Assembly: GCF_003071065.1 (NCBI RefSeq)
Contig: NZ_QCXX01000006.1
Span: 1-64,000 of the forward strand
Origin: Sphingobacterium athyrii
Lineage (GTDB): Bacteria; Bacteroidota; Bacteroidia; Sphingobacteriales; Sphingobacteriaceae
Reading direction: 5' to 3'
DNA length: 64,000 nucleotides
Of the stretch, positions 27,608 to 36,389 are shown piece by piece (positions within the stretch are counted from its first letter, which is position 1; each line of letters starts with the position of its first letter). The notes under the pieces are model-generated. The model was given only the letters and a program-made list of their open reading frames with translations. It did not search any database and had not been told where the DNA came from. The position numbers and the translations under genes are program-made.

Positions 27608-28417
27608 ATGATGAAAAGCGTGTGTATTAGTAAATTTTTGAGAGCGATAAAGTTCATCGGCATCGGCATAATCTTAATACTTTCTTTGAGTTCCTGTCAT
27701 AGAAGGTTTAAAGAGAAAATTTTGATTAAAGCCGTAACAGTAAATAGTGAGATGTTTGGAGCTGCAGATTACGCTGTTGAAATATTTGAAGACTCATCCT
27801 ATCGGATGACTGATTATTCAATGGATCTTGATTCTGTTACATTAGAATTAATAGATCCTAAAGAAAACCCTCAAATGTTAGCAAAGAATACACTTGTAGG
27901 TAAAACTCTAATAGATGGAAATGTTTTATTCTTTACTCCTGTTTTTAACAATGTGAATAGAGCAATTTTAGAAAACGGCTATATGGATTTATATAGTGGA
28001 GAGAGTTTTTTTAGAAGGCTTTCTTTGCAAAAAGGGGAAATTTATTCTATAAATTATTTCGATCAAAAGAGATTTAGAGATTATGCTGTTTTTAATGCGC
28101 CAAGAGATACAATTTTTGACAAGATTTATAATCTGAAACAAAAAGATTTAATTTTTATTGATTCTGTATTAACATCAGTTCTGACCAAAACAGTAGGTAA
28201 CAATGCCTTTTACAAACAACTTAAGGTCTATAGCAATTCGGATAGCACAATTGTTGATGTAAATATGTTTTTAAAAAACGACAAAAGCCTGAAGGATATT
28301 TATAAATTTTACCCTATAATTTCTTTTGACGCACCGACATATGAGGGCGCTTATGGAAAATTAGAAATCAATCTTTCTAGACGTACTTCGTCGAACGTCT
28401 TTTTTGATAATTTGTAG
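27608..28417 (+). CDS. lipoprotein of unknown function
   Basis: Start chosen at MMKSVCISKFLRAIKF, which gives 269 aa with a typical lipobox LSLSSC; the open frame reaches back to 27509 without a signal. The rest is hydrophilic with alternating strands (SYRMTDYSMDLDSVTLELID, NVLFFTPVFNNVNRAIL). No family recognised. It is cargo between T3 and the IS3 remnant. Confidence 0.65.
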   Translation: MMKSVCISKFLRAIKFIGIGIILILSLSSCHRRFKEKILIKAVTVNSEMFGAADYAVEIFEDSSYRMTDYSMDLDSVTLELIDPKENPQMLAKNTLVGKTLIDGNVLFFTPVFNNVNRAILENGYMDLYSGESFFRRLSLQKGEIYSINYFDQKRFRDYAVFNAPRDTIFDKIYNLKQKDLIFIDSVLTSVLTKTVGNNAFYKQLKVYSNSDSTIVDVNMFLKNDKSLKDIYKFYPIISFDAPTYEGAYGKLEINLSRRTSSNVFFDNL

Positions 28418-28509
28418 TATTGGAGGCTCGATAGATTTAATCATTATTTCAAATTTAAGATTTTTTATTGTTCTTAACTTGATATGCCGACTAAGTTAGC
28501 AACTCCAGT

Positions 28510-28720
28510 TTTTTATACCTGACTACCGTTCTCGATCTATACGACCGCAAATGTATCGGTTGGAGTATTAGTGATGGGATGAAAACCGAAGAAACCTCCT
28601 TGGCCGCTTGGAAAATGGCAATTAAGAACCATAAACTTTCTCCCGGTCTAATCTTTCATTCAGATCGGGGTACGCAGTATGCATGCGAAAAATTTAGTAA
28701 CATGTTAGATTCCTATAAAA
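28510..28720 (+). pseudogene. IS3-family (IS150-type) transposase orfB fragment
   Basis: LTTVLDLYDRKCIGWSIS, then TSLAAWKMAI and LIFHSDRGTQYACEKF are the retroviral-integrase core of IS3-family OrfB (second Asp in HSDRGTQY). The fragment lacks both ends and is joined at about 28720 to the middle of a tail element, so it marks an old recombination junction. Confidence 0.85.
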
Positions 28721-28900
28721 TCGTTTCCTCTTTTTTGTTTCGTCACCCAATGTGTTTTCTATACTATTGGATTTTCACTACACTACGCCAATTTTTATGT
28801 TGATCCTTTCTCTCGAAAGGTATTTAATAGCCGTTTTGTATCGTAAGAACAGTAGCCGATTTGAAATAGTTTTATTTGAGCAATTTTTTTGATAACTTGA
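28721..28900 (+). repeat. partial tail element fused to the IS3 remnant
   Basis: Begins inside the tail at TCGTTTCCTCTTTTTTGTTT, with ATTGGATTTTCACTACAC and the later TTTGATAACTTGA motif. The first ~75 bp of the tail and its cassette gene are gone. Confidence 0.75.
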
Positions 28901-28914
28901 ATCGGCTATTAAAA

Positions 28915-29015
28915 ATGGAGGAGACCTTTTTTATAAAAAACTTTTAGCGCACTATATTTCCAATTTGGGACAGGAGTTATAGCATTGACTTGGTAAAAAA
29001 GTTCATCTCGGGATA
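28915..29015 (+). pseudogene. SUFU-domain gene remnant 1
   Basis: Directly follows the partial tail at the same distance as the intact SUFU gene follows T7 (45836). AAAAACTTTTAGCGCACTAT is identical in both, with scattered changes and small indels up to about 29015, after which the match is lost. Not translatable. The region from there to 29159 shows nothing else. Confidence 0.75.
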
Positions 29016-29159
29016 ATGTCTACTTGCAAAGTAATCTTTATGTTTCTGATTCAGTGTGACATGCTTGAAAACATAGATTTAGATTTTTGAAAAAAAGAAT
29101 GGAATGGAATGTAGGATTGTTCAAGTCCTATAATTGGTATTAAAAAGAAAAAAATAGTT

Positions 29160-29789
29160 ATGTTTAACCTATTTAAGAAAAAATATCGAAAATTAAGAGG
29201 TTGGGAAATAACAACTTTACAGCAAGTGTTTAAATTATTAGGCAGTAGGTACGAACACTATATGGGGCAGCTAGAATTTGTACATAAAGTTGGTATTAAT
29301 AGGTCTGACATCCCCAATATAATTAATTGTCAACATCCTGTTTCATTCTATAAGGAATTCGAGCGTGAATTGGACGAAAATTTTAAAGTGGAAGGAATTA
29401 TAATTGGAGATTTAATAAAAAAAGAAAGTGTAAATGTTACGCTATATTTTGGACACAACATATTTTTGGGTTATTCAACAGATTTACAAGTAGGATCATT
29501 TCAATTTGACGATAAAAATATTGATATTTCTAAAATTAGAAAAAAGTTCTGGGGCGATGAACGTAGTATTATTGCTAAAAAAATTCTTACGAATAAAGAA
29601 TTAAAATACATCAATATCGGAGATATTTATATAACCAACATTGATGGAAAAGATTATTTTCACTTAAAGGAGCTTGAAGAAGGAGATTTTCTAGGGTTTG
29701 ATCAAGATGGCAATTTTTTTATACTTACTCATGACCCATTTAAAATACAAGATATCGATCGAGAAAGCGTAATCAATTTTTTGGCCTAA
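29160..29789 (+). CDS. uncharacterised cytosolic protein, possibly immunity-like
   Basis: 209 aa, no signal peptide or membrane segment, basic N-terminus (FNLFKKKYRKLRGW). The last third reads YFHLKELEEGDFLGFDQDGNFFILTHDPF, reminiscent of the end of SMI1/KNR4 (SUKH) immunity proteins, but the opening half is not typical. Low GC relative to the PUL. Cargo between a decayed cassette and U4. Function unknown. Confidence 0.6.
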   Translation: MFNLFKKKYRKLRGWEITTLQQVFKLLGSRYEHYMGQLEFVHKVGINRSDIPNIINCQHPVSFYKEFERELDENFKVEGIIIGDLIKKESVNVTLYFGHNIFLGYSTDLQVGSFQFDDKNIDISKIRKKFWGDERSIIAKKILTNKELKYINIGDIYITNIDGKDYFHLKELEEGDFLGFDQDGNFFILTHDPFKIQDIDRESVINFLA

Positions 29790-29892
29790 TGAATACTTTT
29801 ATGGCTATACTGAATTGACAAAAAACTGTTAAGCTATCACTAATGGTATAAATGATGCTTAGACATCTGGGGCAAAAGAAATATGCATTAAA

Positions 29893-30372
29893 ATGAAAAA
29901 CCGACTATTAATTATACTATTTCTGATAAGTCACTATGCCTATTCGCAAAAGGCTACATTTGTGATAGGAAAAAACTATGAAGGGGTTATTTTTCCAAAA
30001 GAGCATCCTATTTGGGGGTTTCCTCCCGAAAGTGGACGTTATACACCAAGTGAAGAAGATATTACAAGAGCAGAAAAGATCTTACAGGATAGCATTGGGA
30101 CGGATTATATAGCAGAGAATCAAAGGCAGTATAAGAAGCTAACCATAAATAAGAAAACGCTGAGGAAATATATTCGTCAATATCTTGGTTATTTGACCTC
30201 GGAGGGTAATGTCATTATCCGAGTATATTTATACAGAGGAATAGAAATGGATGACGAAAAGTTATCAAAGGATATTATTGAGATTCAAGACGGAGGAAGT
30301 AATTATTGGAATATTGATATAAACTTGTCTACAAAAGAACTATCCGGCATGAGTGTGAATGGAATAAGCTAA
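29893..30372 (+). CDS. secreted protein of unknown function
   Basis: 159 aa with signal peptide MKNRLLIILFLISHYAYSQ. The mature part carries EEDITRAEKILQDSI and a C-terminal beta stretch. No family recognised. First of three exported products in a row on the same strand. Confidence 0.65.
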   Translation: MKNRLLIILFLISHYAYSQKATFVIGKNYEGVIFPKEHPIWGFPPESGRYTPSEEDITRAEKILQDSIGTDYIAENQRQYKKLTINKKTLRKYIRQYLGYLTSEGNVIIRVYLYRGIEMDDEKLSKDIIEIQDGGSNYWNIDINLSTKELSGMSVNGIS

Positions 30373-30429
30373 ACAAGATCATGCGAAATGCTGAGTTATC
30401 CATAGAAAGATATACCTTAATTTACTATT

Positions 30430-30927
30430 ATGGATCAAATGATTATGAAATGTATGGTTTTCTTAGTTGCTGTAGTATCGTCGTGCAGGGTGAAATCGGA
30501 CTTTGTGACAGTGAAACACGTTGTCTATAAGGGAAGTATATATAAATTGGATATTCCCCGCGGATATCAATTTACAGGCTTTGAAGCCGGTGTCGAAAAC
30601 GAAAATATTTATCTGTATCCTGACTCCAGCCATATTTATATTACCGACTTTAAGCATACGCCTAATGCAAATAATATTAAAGCACTTGGAGATAGTATTT
30701 TTCAGTTAAGATTCCAAAATGAAGACCTGCTAAAAGAGGTAAATAGGAGTATTGGAATAGAAGTAGCAAAAGTGCTGCCTGATACTTTTGAACTTTTGGG
30801 AGTTGACAAAGAAGGGAAGTATTGGAAAGATGTGAAGATAGGAAAGACAACTGTTGGTTATAGTAAGGTACCTGAGGGTAAAGTGCCGATCTATGAACGG
30901 GTATTGTCATCGTTTAGAAGGTATTAG
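30430..30927 (+). CDS. small lipoprotein of unknown function
   Basis: Up to 165 aa; the probable start is MKCMVFLVAVVSSC (30445), giving a lipoprotein signal with lipidated Cys in VSSC. The mature part is mostly beta, with KLDIPRGYQFTGFEAGVEN. No family recognised. It ends one base before the next open frame. Confidence 0.6.
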   Translation: MDQMIMKCMVFLVAVVSSCRVKSDFVTVKHVVYKGSIYKLDIPRGYQFTGFEAGVENENIYLYPDSSHIYITDFKHTPNANNIKALGDSIFQLRFQNEDLLKEVNRSIGIEVAKVLPDTFELLGVDKEGKYWKDVKIGKTTVGYSKVPEGKVPIYERVLSSFRRY

Positions 30928-31029
30928 TTGATGGTTTCCTCCTTCGTGGAAGAAGTAATTAAGTATAAATTTTTCGTGCATATATTCAAGTCTGGCAGTA
31001 TAAAAGCATACATTGAAATAGTGGAACAT

Positions 31030-32208
31030 ATGACTAAAATAATCCTAACGCTTATTCACTTTCTTATATTGATTGGCTGTAAATCGTCTATTGAATCGAC
31101 TGACTATTTTGGGCAGGCTCCTCCTGATTCTATCCCCATAATTTTTGCTCCAGATATTGTTTCAGTGGAAGGCCGTTTAGAGCATGGTATTTCATTTACA
31201 CCCGATGATCGGGAATTAGCATTTGGTGTACTCAACAAGGACGACTTCAGTGGGAAAATATTTTATGCTAAAAAGATTGATAAAAAATGGACTGAACCTG
31301 TGATTTTTGAACCATTAAAAAGTGAATGTGCCTATCTTCCTTACTTTTCCCCTAATGGTAAATCCCTGCTTTTTACTCAAGGTAAAGCTGATGCTGATAA
31401 CGCCTGTACTGATATTTGGATAGTCGAGAAAGTTAATGATGGGTGGGGGGCTCCAAAAAAGCTAGAAGCTCCGATAAATTCGGCAAGTAGAGAAGCTAAT
31501 GCCAGTATGACATCTGATGGTACCATCTATTTTTCTTCTAACAGAAATTGCGAGGGTAAAGATAACTGCCACACTGCGGATTTGTACTATTCAAAACTTA
31601 ATGATAATGCATATAAAAGCGTTGATATTATTTCTGAATTTGTCTCATCAAATGATGAGGAAAGTATATTCATTTCGCCCAAGGAGGATTACATCATCTT
31701 TTGTAGATATACAGACAATGAAAGCGGGGTGGATTTATATATCAGTTATCGTGATATCAACAATCACTGGGTTGAACCTCAGTTGGTTGATGAAACCATA
31801 AATTCAAAAGATTGGGAGAGAAGGCCATTTGTGAGTATTGATAATAAGTTTCTATTTTTTAGCCGACTGCAAATTGGAGAAAAAGGAATAAACGAATCAG
31901 ATATCTATTGGGTCAACGCGTCAAAACTTTTTAAGCCGTTTGTTTATAATGCTCTTTCTGATACAACGCTTAGAATAGGAGAGAAATTCGAGATATCCGT
32001 CCCTAAAGATTATTTTAAAGATATAGACGATGGACAATTGGCTTACAGCGTTAATCACCACCAGTTTGACTGGCTCAACTTTGATAGTGCGCAAATGAAA
32101 TTATCGGGGCGCCCAACCGTGGCTGGAGATTTTGAGCTGACTTTCACAGCAAATGATATGCATTTAAATAAGACAAGCCATAAGGTTATAGTAACCGTAA
32201 AAAAATAA
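31030..32208 (+). CDS. PD40 beta-propeller lipoprotein with a C-terminal cadherin-like domain
   Basis: Start at 31030 gives MTKIILTLIHFLILIGC, a lipoprotein signal; the open frame reaches 30928 but without one. Repeated blades LPYFSPNGKSLLFTQG, EANASMTSDGTIYFSSN and ESIFISPKEDYIIFCRY are WD40-like PD40 (TolB-type) repeats; DLYYS/DLYIS close each blade. Residues about 305-392 (LRIGEKFEISVP, LSGRPTVAGDFELTFTAND) form a dystroglycan-type cadherin-like/putative Ig domain. Probably a surface or periplasmic binding protein. Last cargo before U4. Confidence 0.75.
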   Translation: MTKIILTLIHFLILIGCKSSIESTDYFGQAPPDSIPIIFAPDIVSVEGRLEHGISFTPDDRELAFGVLNKDDFSGKIFYAKKIDKKWTEPVIFEPLKSECAYLPYFSPNGKSLLFTQGKADADNACTDIWIVEKVNDGWGAPKKLEAPINSASREANASMTSDGTIYFSSNRNCEGKDNCHTADLYYSKLNDNAYKSVDIISEFVSSNDEESIFISPKEDYIIFCRYTDNESGVDLYISYRDINNHWVEPQLVDETINSKDWERRPFVSIDNKFLFFSRLQIGEKGINESDIYWVNASKLFKPFVYNALSDTTLRIGEKFEISVPKDYFKDIDDGQLAYSVNHHQFDWLNFDSAQMKLSGRPTVAGDFELTFTANDMHLNKTSHKVIVTVKK

Positions 32209-32232
32209 TCATTGCTTTAGGGCTTTTGATTA

Positions 32233-32368
32233 ACCTCCCCATTCCCACCATTCCCCGAGTTTTCCTGTCCGTTGGTATAAAGCCCATAGGCTAGTAGGGG
32301 CGTATTGTGTTGTAGTTTTGAATCAACAAATAAGAACAACAGAACTAACACAATAAAATAAAGACATT
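32233..32368 (+). promoter_or_regulatory. upstream element U4
   Basis: Same block as other U elements (ACCTCCCCATTCCC, AGCCCATAGGCT, TAGTTTTG). It carries a small insertion, TAGTAGGGGC in place of TAGGGGC. Confidence 0.8.
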
Positions 32369-32674
32369 ATGAACTCATTAGTAAAAACATTCGCAGCAGC
32401 AGCAGCTTTAATCACAGTATCAACATTCGCTATGGCGGCTGAAAAAACAGTATCAAAAACTGAAAAAGCAAACGTTAACCTTTCCACAGGAGACCTAGCT
32501 TTAGAACGCTATGTTGCGGTCACCACCGAGGGTGAATTGGTAGGGGTAGAGCAGTTGTTTGCCGGAGATTTCAACCAAAAAGTTCAATCGGCAAATGCAA
32601 AGACCAACAGCCGCGATCAAGTCGGTAAGTACGTATCCGTCCTACCAATTGACCTATATTCTTTCGGTTCTTAG
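32369..32674 (+). pseudogene. NTF2-like cassette copy 4, truncated by the AbiE segment
   Basis: Frame follows the family to FNQKVQSANAKTNSRDQV, then leaves it abruptly at about 32622 and ends 17 codons later in unrelated sequence. It has an extra Ala in the signal peptide. The 3' half, terminator and tail are absent. In copy 5 the same bases continue normally, so the break is sharp. Next to it lies the AbiE toxin-antitoxin segment. Confidence 0.85.
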
Positions 32675-32725
32675 CTTTGTTGCTATGAACAATATTCAAG
32701 TATGTAATTTGATGAATTTGCATCT

Positions 32726-32760
32726 AACTGTAACAAATATTTACTAAATTTGTTACAGTT
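32726..32760 (+). promoter_or_regulatory. abiE promoter with a 13-bp inverted-repeat operator
   Basis: AACTGTAACAAAT (32726-32738) and ATTTGTTACAGTT (32748-32760) are perfect inverted repeats. TAAATTTG (32745-32752), a perfect TAnnTTTG -7 box, lies within. The abiEi ATG is 16 bp away. AbiEi antitoxins are known to autoregulate by binding inverted repeats at their own promoter, so this is the likely operator. Confidence 0.7.
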
Positions 32761-32776
32761 TAAATAATTTTTAATT

Positions 32777-33376
32777 ATGGAAACCTCTAGAAATAAGATA
32801 GAAAAGAAGGTTGTTAAGTCTTTTCGTGGCGAATTTTTTTTTGCGAATGATTTTAAAAAATACGGAACGCCTGAGAATATTCGGCTGACACTCTTTCGTA
32901 TGGAAAATGATGGACTTATTGAAAGATTGGCTCATGGTATTTATATCAAACCAAAAAAAGATCCTGTGCTGGGTATAATATATCCTAGCATTGAAGAAAT
33001 TGCTAAAGAAATTGCAAAGAGAGATAAAGCTCGTATCGCTCCAACAGGTATATTAGCGTCGTATTTATTAGGGCTGACTACTCAAATACCATTAAAAGCA
33101 GTTTATCTTACCGATGGTTCACAGCGTGAAGTTAAGATCGGTAATCGCAGTATAAAATTTAAACGGACAGTTCCAAAAAGCTTTGCCATAAAAGATGAGT
33201 TATTACATCTGATTGTGCAGGCATTTAAGGAAAAGGAACAAAAAAATATGACCGAAGAATTCTTAGATACAATAAAAACTTCAGTTAAAAAAGTTGATAA
33301 ACAAATTATTGATTCTCAATTGAAATATGCGCCAGTATGGATTCAGAAAGAAATAAATAAGCTTTATCAATCTTAA
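32777..33376 (+). CDS. abiEi: AbiEi-family antitoxin (DUF6088-like)
   Basis: 199 aa. N-terminal winged helix (FFFANDFKKYG, IRLTLFRMENDGLIERLAHGIYIKP), then APTGILASYLLGLTTQIP, VYLTDG and IKFKRTVP as in type IV AbiEi antitoxins. It binds its own promoter and counters the nucleotidyltransferase toxin. Intact here, while the toxin gene 4 bp downstream carries a frameshift. The segment sits in the broken end of cassette copy 4. Confidence 0.85.
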   Translation: METSRNKIEKKVVKSFRGEFFFANDFKKYGTPENIRLTLFRMENDGLIERLAHGIYIKPKKDPVLGIIYPSIEEIAKEIAKRDKARIAPTGILASYLLGLTTQIPLKAVYLTDGSQREVKIGNRSIKFKRTVPKSFAIKDELLHLIVQAFKEKEQKNMTEEFLDTIKTSVKKVDKQIIDSQLKYAPVWIQKEINKLYQS

Positions 33377-33380
33377 AATT

Positions 33381-34372
33381 ATGTGGCTAAATCTTAACAC
33401 GGAACAAAAGAGCCTTGTTCTAGATCAATTCAGCAGTATAATGGGGTTACCAGTTTTTGTTATTGAAAAAGACTGGTGGGTCTGTATCGTCTTGAAGGCT
33501 GTATTTGCAACGAAATATGCTGAGTTTATTATTTTTAAAGGCGGTACATCACTAAGCAAGGCATATCAACTGATAGATCGTTTTTCAGAAGACATTGATT
33601 TAATAATCGACCGACATCTATTAGGTTTCAACGAATTAGATTCAAAATCCCAAATAAAAAGACTGAGAAAAGCCTCCGGAGGTTTTATTATCAATGAGTT
33701 TAGAGAGGAATTGATCATCCAATTGGAAAAATTGGGAGTTCCTAAGGATTCCTATGAAATTCGTTATAATACTCATGTAGACGATACTAGCGATCCTAAT
33801 ACGCTGGAAATTTATTACCACTCGATAGCACCAGTCGGTCACGCATATATCCAACAAAGAGTACTCTTGGAAATGGGCGCAGATCGCTAACTGAACCGTT
33901 CGAAATACAGTCGGTCCTATCTTTTATAGATGAGCATTATAAAGATACAGGATTTGCTCAGCCAGCTTTTAATGTTCAGGTTGTAATTCCTACACGGACC
34001 TTTATAGAAAAAGTTCTCTTATTACATGAAGAGTTCTCTAAGCCGATTGATAAAATCAGGACTAATAGGCTAACTAGGCACTTCTATGATATAGATAAGA
34101 TTATGAATACTGATTTTGGAGCAAAAGCCATTGAAGACGAAGAATTATTTAACACAATAGTCCAACATCGCAAAATAGTCACTCCACTACGAGGAATTGA
34201 CTATTCCAGCCATCAAAAAGGGAGGTTAAGGATCCTTCCGCCTGAAGAGGTAATAAAAGAGTGGGGGGCGGATTATAAAACCATGCGTGAAAATATGATA
34301 GTGGGAGAAAGTCTAACATGGGAGGATCTTCTAATAAGTATCAGAAAAATTCAAGATAGCATGAATCGTTAA
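33381..34372 (+). pseudogene. abiEii: AbiEii-family nucleotidyltransferase toxin, frameshifted
   Basis: First frame 33381-33890 carries FIIFKGGTSLSKAY and RFSEDIDLI, the GG[ST] and DxD of the catalytic nucleotidyltransferase core, and ends at GADR-stop. The next frame continues without loss of meaning (SLTEPFEIQSVLSFIDEHY, then FIEKVLLLHEEF and RHFYDIDKI) to 34372. One missing base near 33880 (GCAGATCG where GCAAGATCG would restore MGARSLTEP) explains it. The C-terminal half is otherwise well preserved, so the lesion is recent or a sequencing error. Confidence 0.85.
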
Positions 34373-34486
34373 GGGGCAAAATAGCGAAATATTCTAAGCG
34401 ATTAAGAAAATATAATCACGATAAAATAACCTTTAGATATCACAGAAATCTATATGATTCTACTAAGTTTTTAGACGCTTTTGATA

Positions 34487-35230
34487 TTATAACTGATAAA
34501 ATATACAATAAATCATGCTCAGATTAAAAGCTGCATGGCAAATTATAGCTCCCCAAATAGCTCCTGATTTCACCTTGAAGAAGTAAAACAGTCTGCTCAC
34601 AAAATACATTGACAAACACCAGATGAGTGCGGGTATGAAAAGAAAATGCCAACCGCCTTGCAGGTATACTAGTCCGAAATGTGCAATGTGGGTTAAGGCA
34701 AACGCCGAGCTATCTATTATTGACGCTCCACGATTTCCAAATTTCGAAACAAAGGTTTCATGAACTATCCCCCTAAAATAAAGTTCTTCACCAAAGGGAC
34801 TAAATAACATTCCTGTACCAGCCATGATGAGGAACATTTGCCTTTTTGCCTCTATCGTTAAATCTGAGGGAATCTTGTAAGAATTCGCGATATATACATA
34901 CCAGTTTTGATAACTGTCCTGATAAAGGGATTTACCCAGGAGGAATAACAAATAAGCATATAAGCAACCGCTAATAAAAGCTATGCACAGCCACGTATAA
35001 CTTTTAGGTCTGTTCCACCCAATGGCCTTCATACCCTTTTTATTCAAGAACATGAAAGGAACAATAAAAGATAACAGCATTATTAAACCAATAAAACGAT
35101 AATCGGCATATTGATTAGCGTGGAGCACCATAATAAATCTTGGTACGCAAACTATTAGAATTAGAAATAAACCAAATTTCCAATTGAAATTTAGAATATT
35201 TTTCCAAAAGTTTCTTAAATAAGGTTGCAT
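34487..35230 (-). CDS. CPBP-family intramembrane protease/immunity-like protein
   Basis: Start chosen at MQPYLRNFWKNIL (35230), 247 aa, because the decayed paralogue (52779) starts MQFYFKKLW; the open frame continues to 35308, inside U5. About seven membrane helices. GEELYFRG (EExxxR), FALTHIAHFG and ICHAAFNL are the three motifs of the CPBP (CaaX protease/bacteriocin-processing) family, so the active-site Glu and His residues are present. In bacteria such proteins often give immunity to bacteriocins. Divergent from copy 5. Confidence 0.85.
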   Translation of the reverse strand: MQPYLRNFWKNILNFNWKFGLFLILIVCVPRFIMVLHANQYADYRFIGLIMLLSFIVPFMFLNKKGMKAIGWNRPKSYTWLCIAFISGCLYAYLLFLLGKSLYQDSYQNWYVYIANSYKIPSDLTIEAKRQMFLIMAGTGMLFSPFGEELYFRGIVHETFVSKFGNRGASIIDSSAFALTHIAHFGLVYLQGGWHFLFIPALIWCLSMYFVSRLFYFFKVKSGAIWGAIICHAAFNLSMIYCIFYQL

Positions 35231-35285
35231 AAAAGGTGCTTTTTTAAAGGGTTGCTGTAAGATAGCAAAAAAACTTTCTCTTTTC

Positions 35286-35416
35286 ACCTTCCCATTCCCG
35301 CCATTCACCGAGTTTTCCTGTCCGTTGGTCTAAAGCCCGTAGGCTAGGGGTGTATTGTGTCGTAGTTTTGAGTCAACAAATAAGAACTAAAAACTAACAT
35401 ATAAAATAAAGACATT
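35286..35416 (+). promoter_or_regulatory. upstream element U5
   Basis: Same block (ACCTTCCCATTCCCGCC, AGCCCGTAGGCT, TAGTTTTG). It lies between two divergent genes, copy 5 and the CPBP gene, so it may drive both. Confidence 0.8.
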
Positions 35417-35863
35417 ATGAACTCATTAGTAAAAACCTTCGCAGCAGCAGCTTTAATCGCAGTATCTACTTTCGCTATGGCAGCCAACAAACCAGTATCA
35501 AAAACTGAAAAAGCAAACGTTAACCTTTCCACAGCAGACTTAGCACTTGACCACTACGTTGCAGTCACTACTAAAGGAGAGTCAGCAGGCGTAGAGCATT
35601 TATTTACTGCCGATTTCAACCAAAAGGTTCAATCGGCAAATGCAAAGACCAACAGCCGCGATCAAGTCGTAAAATACTTTAAAAAGCAAAAAGAAGCGAA
35701 GCTAAACTGTGTGTTAAGCACCGATATCCTCGAGGAGTCGGCAGATTACATGGTTGCCAAAGTGATCCTAAAATTTGAGGATTTTACTAAAACTGATTTG
35801 GTGACTTTGGTGCGCGAAGGTAACGACTGGAAAGTATCCAGTTCAGTCAACTCCTATAAATAG
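35417..35863 (+). CDS. exported NTF2-like small protein, cassette copy 5
   Basis: 148 aa with the conserved signal peptide. It shares FNQKVQSANAKTNSRDQV with the truncated copy 4 and has VKYFKKQKEAKLNCVLS where most have VKSLKKQKGEKLNC. EHLFTADF replaces EQLFAEDF. The copy is intact and has the CTAGTGG-type hairpin, terminator and T5. Confidence 0.9.
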   Translation: MNSLVKTFAAAALIAVSTFAMAANKPVSKTEKANVNLSTADLALDHYVAVTTKGESAGVEHLFTADFNQKVQSANAKTNSRDQVVKYFKKQKEAKLNCVLSTDILEESADYMVAKVILKFEDFTKTDLVTLVREGNDWKVSSSVNSYK

Positions 35864-35930
35864 TCTCTAATAATTAGTGGTCAGTTCGATTACAAAAGTT
35901 GACCACTAGTGAATCATATGTTTATTTAAG

Positions 35931-35956
35931 GCCACCTCGCGAGATGTGGCTTTTTT
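35931..35956 (+). terminator. terminator of copy 5
   Basis: GCCACCTC-GCGA-GATGTGGC (35931-35950) followed by six T. Confidence 0.85.
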
Positions 35957-36216
35957 ACGTCAAAAGGGCCTGATTCTCATCAGACCCTTTCTCTTAGCGT
36001 TTATTTGCACAGTAATTTTTATGTTTCCTATTGTTTCCTCTTTTTTGTTTCGTCATCCAATGTTTTTGAAGACAATTGGATTTTCACTGTACGACGCCAA
36101 TTTTTATGTTGAACCTTTCTTTCGAAAGGTAGCTTGTAACCGTTTTGTATAGTAAGAACAGTAGCAGATGTGAAATAGTTTTATTGGAGTAAAATATTTT
36201 TGATAACTTGAATTAG
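35957..36216 (+). repeat. tail element T5 (subtype A)
   Basis: ACGTCAAAAGGGCC through TTTTGATAACTTGAATTAG; very close to T1 and T7. The stretch from here to 36389 shows no gene. Confidence 0.75.
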
Positions 36217-36389
36217 CTTGAGTTGCATTGTATAACCAGTATTGGAATGTCTTAGAAATTCGAGTTCCGGAACTCGTAAATACAAGAAGATTTTATAGTA
36301 CGCAGAAGACTTGTGCAGCAGGTTTGTGTAATCCCTATAGTTCTCCTCCGTATTTTTTATTGACACACTTGGTGGGACAGTCCCGAAAA

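Noticed and set aside
32642..32674. Altered C-terminus of copy 4 as a new functional variant
   Set aside because: The 3' half of the fold, terminator and tail are all missing, so truncation is more likely than a new protein.
35231..35308. N-terminal extension of the CPBP gene into U5 (NGGNGKVK start), with like starts at U8 and U10
   Set aside because: The frame is only the reverse of the conserved U sequence; the decayed paralogue and motif positions support the start at 35230. The U8 frame codes for nothing recognisable.
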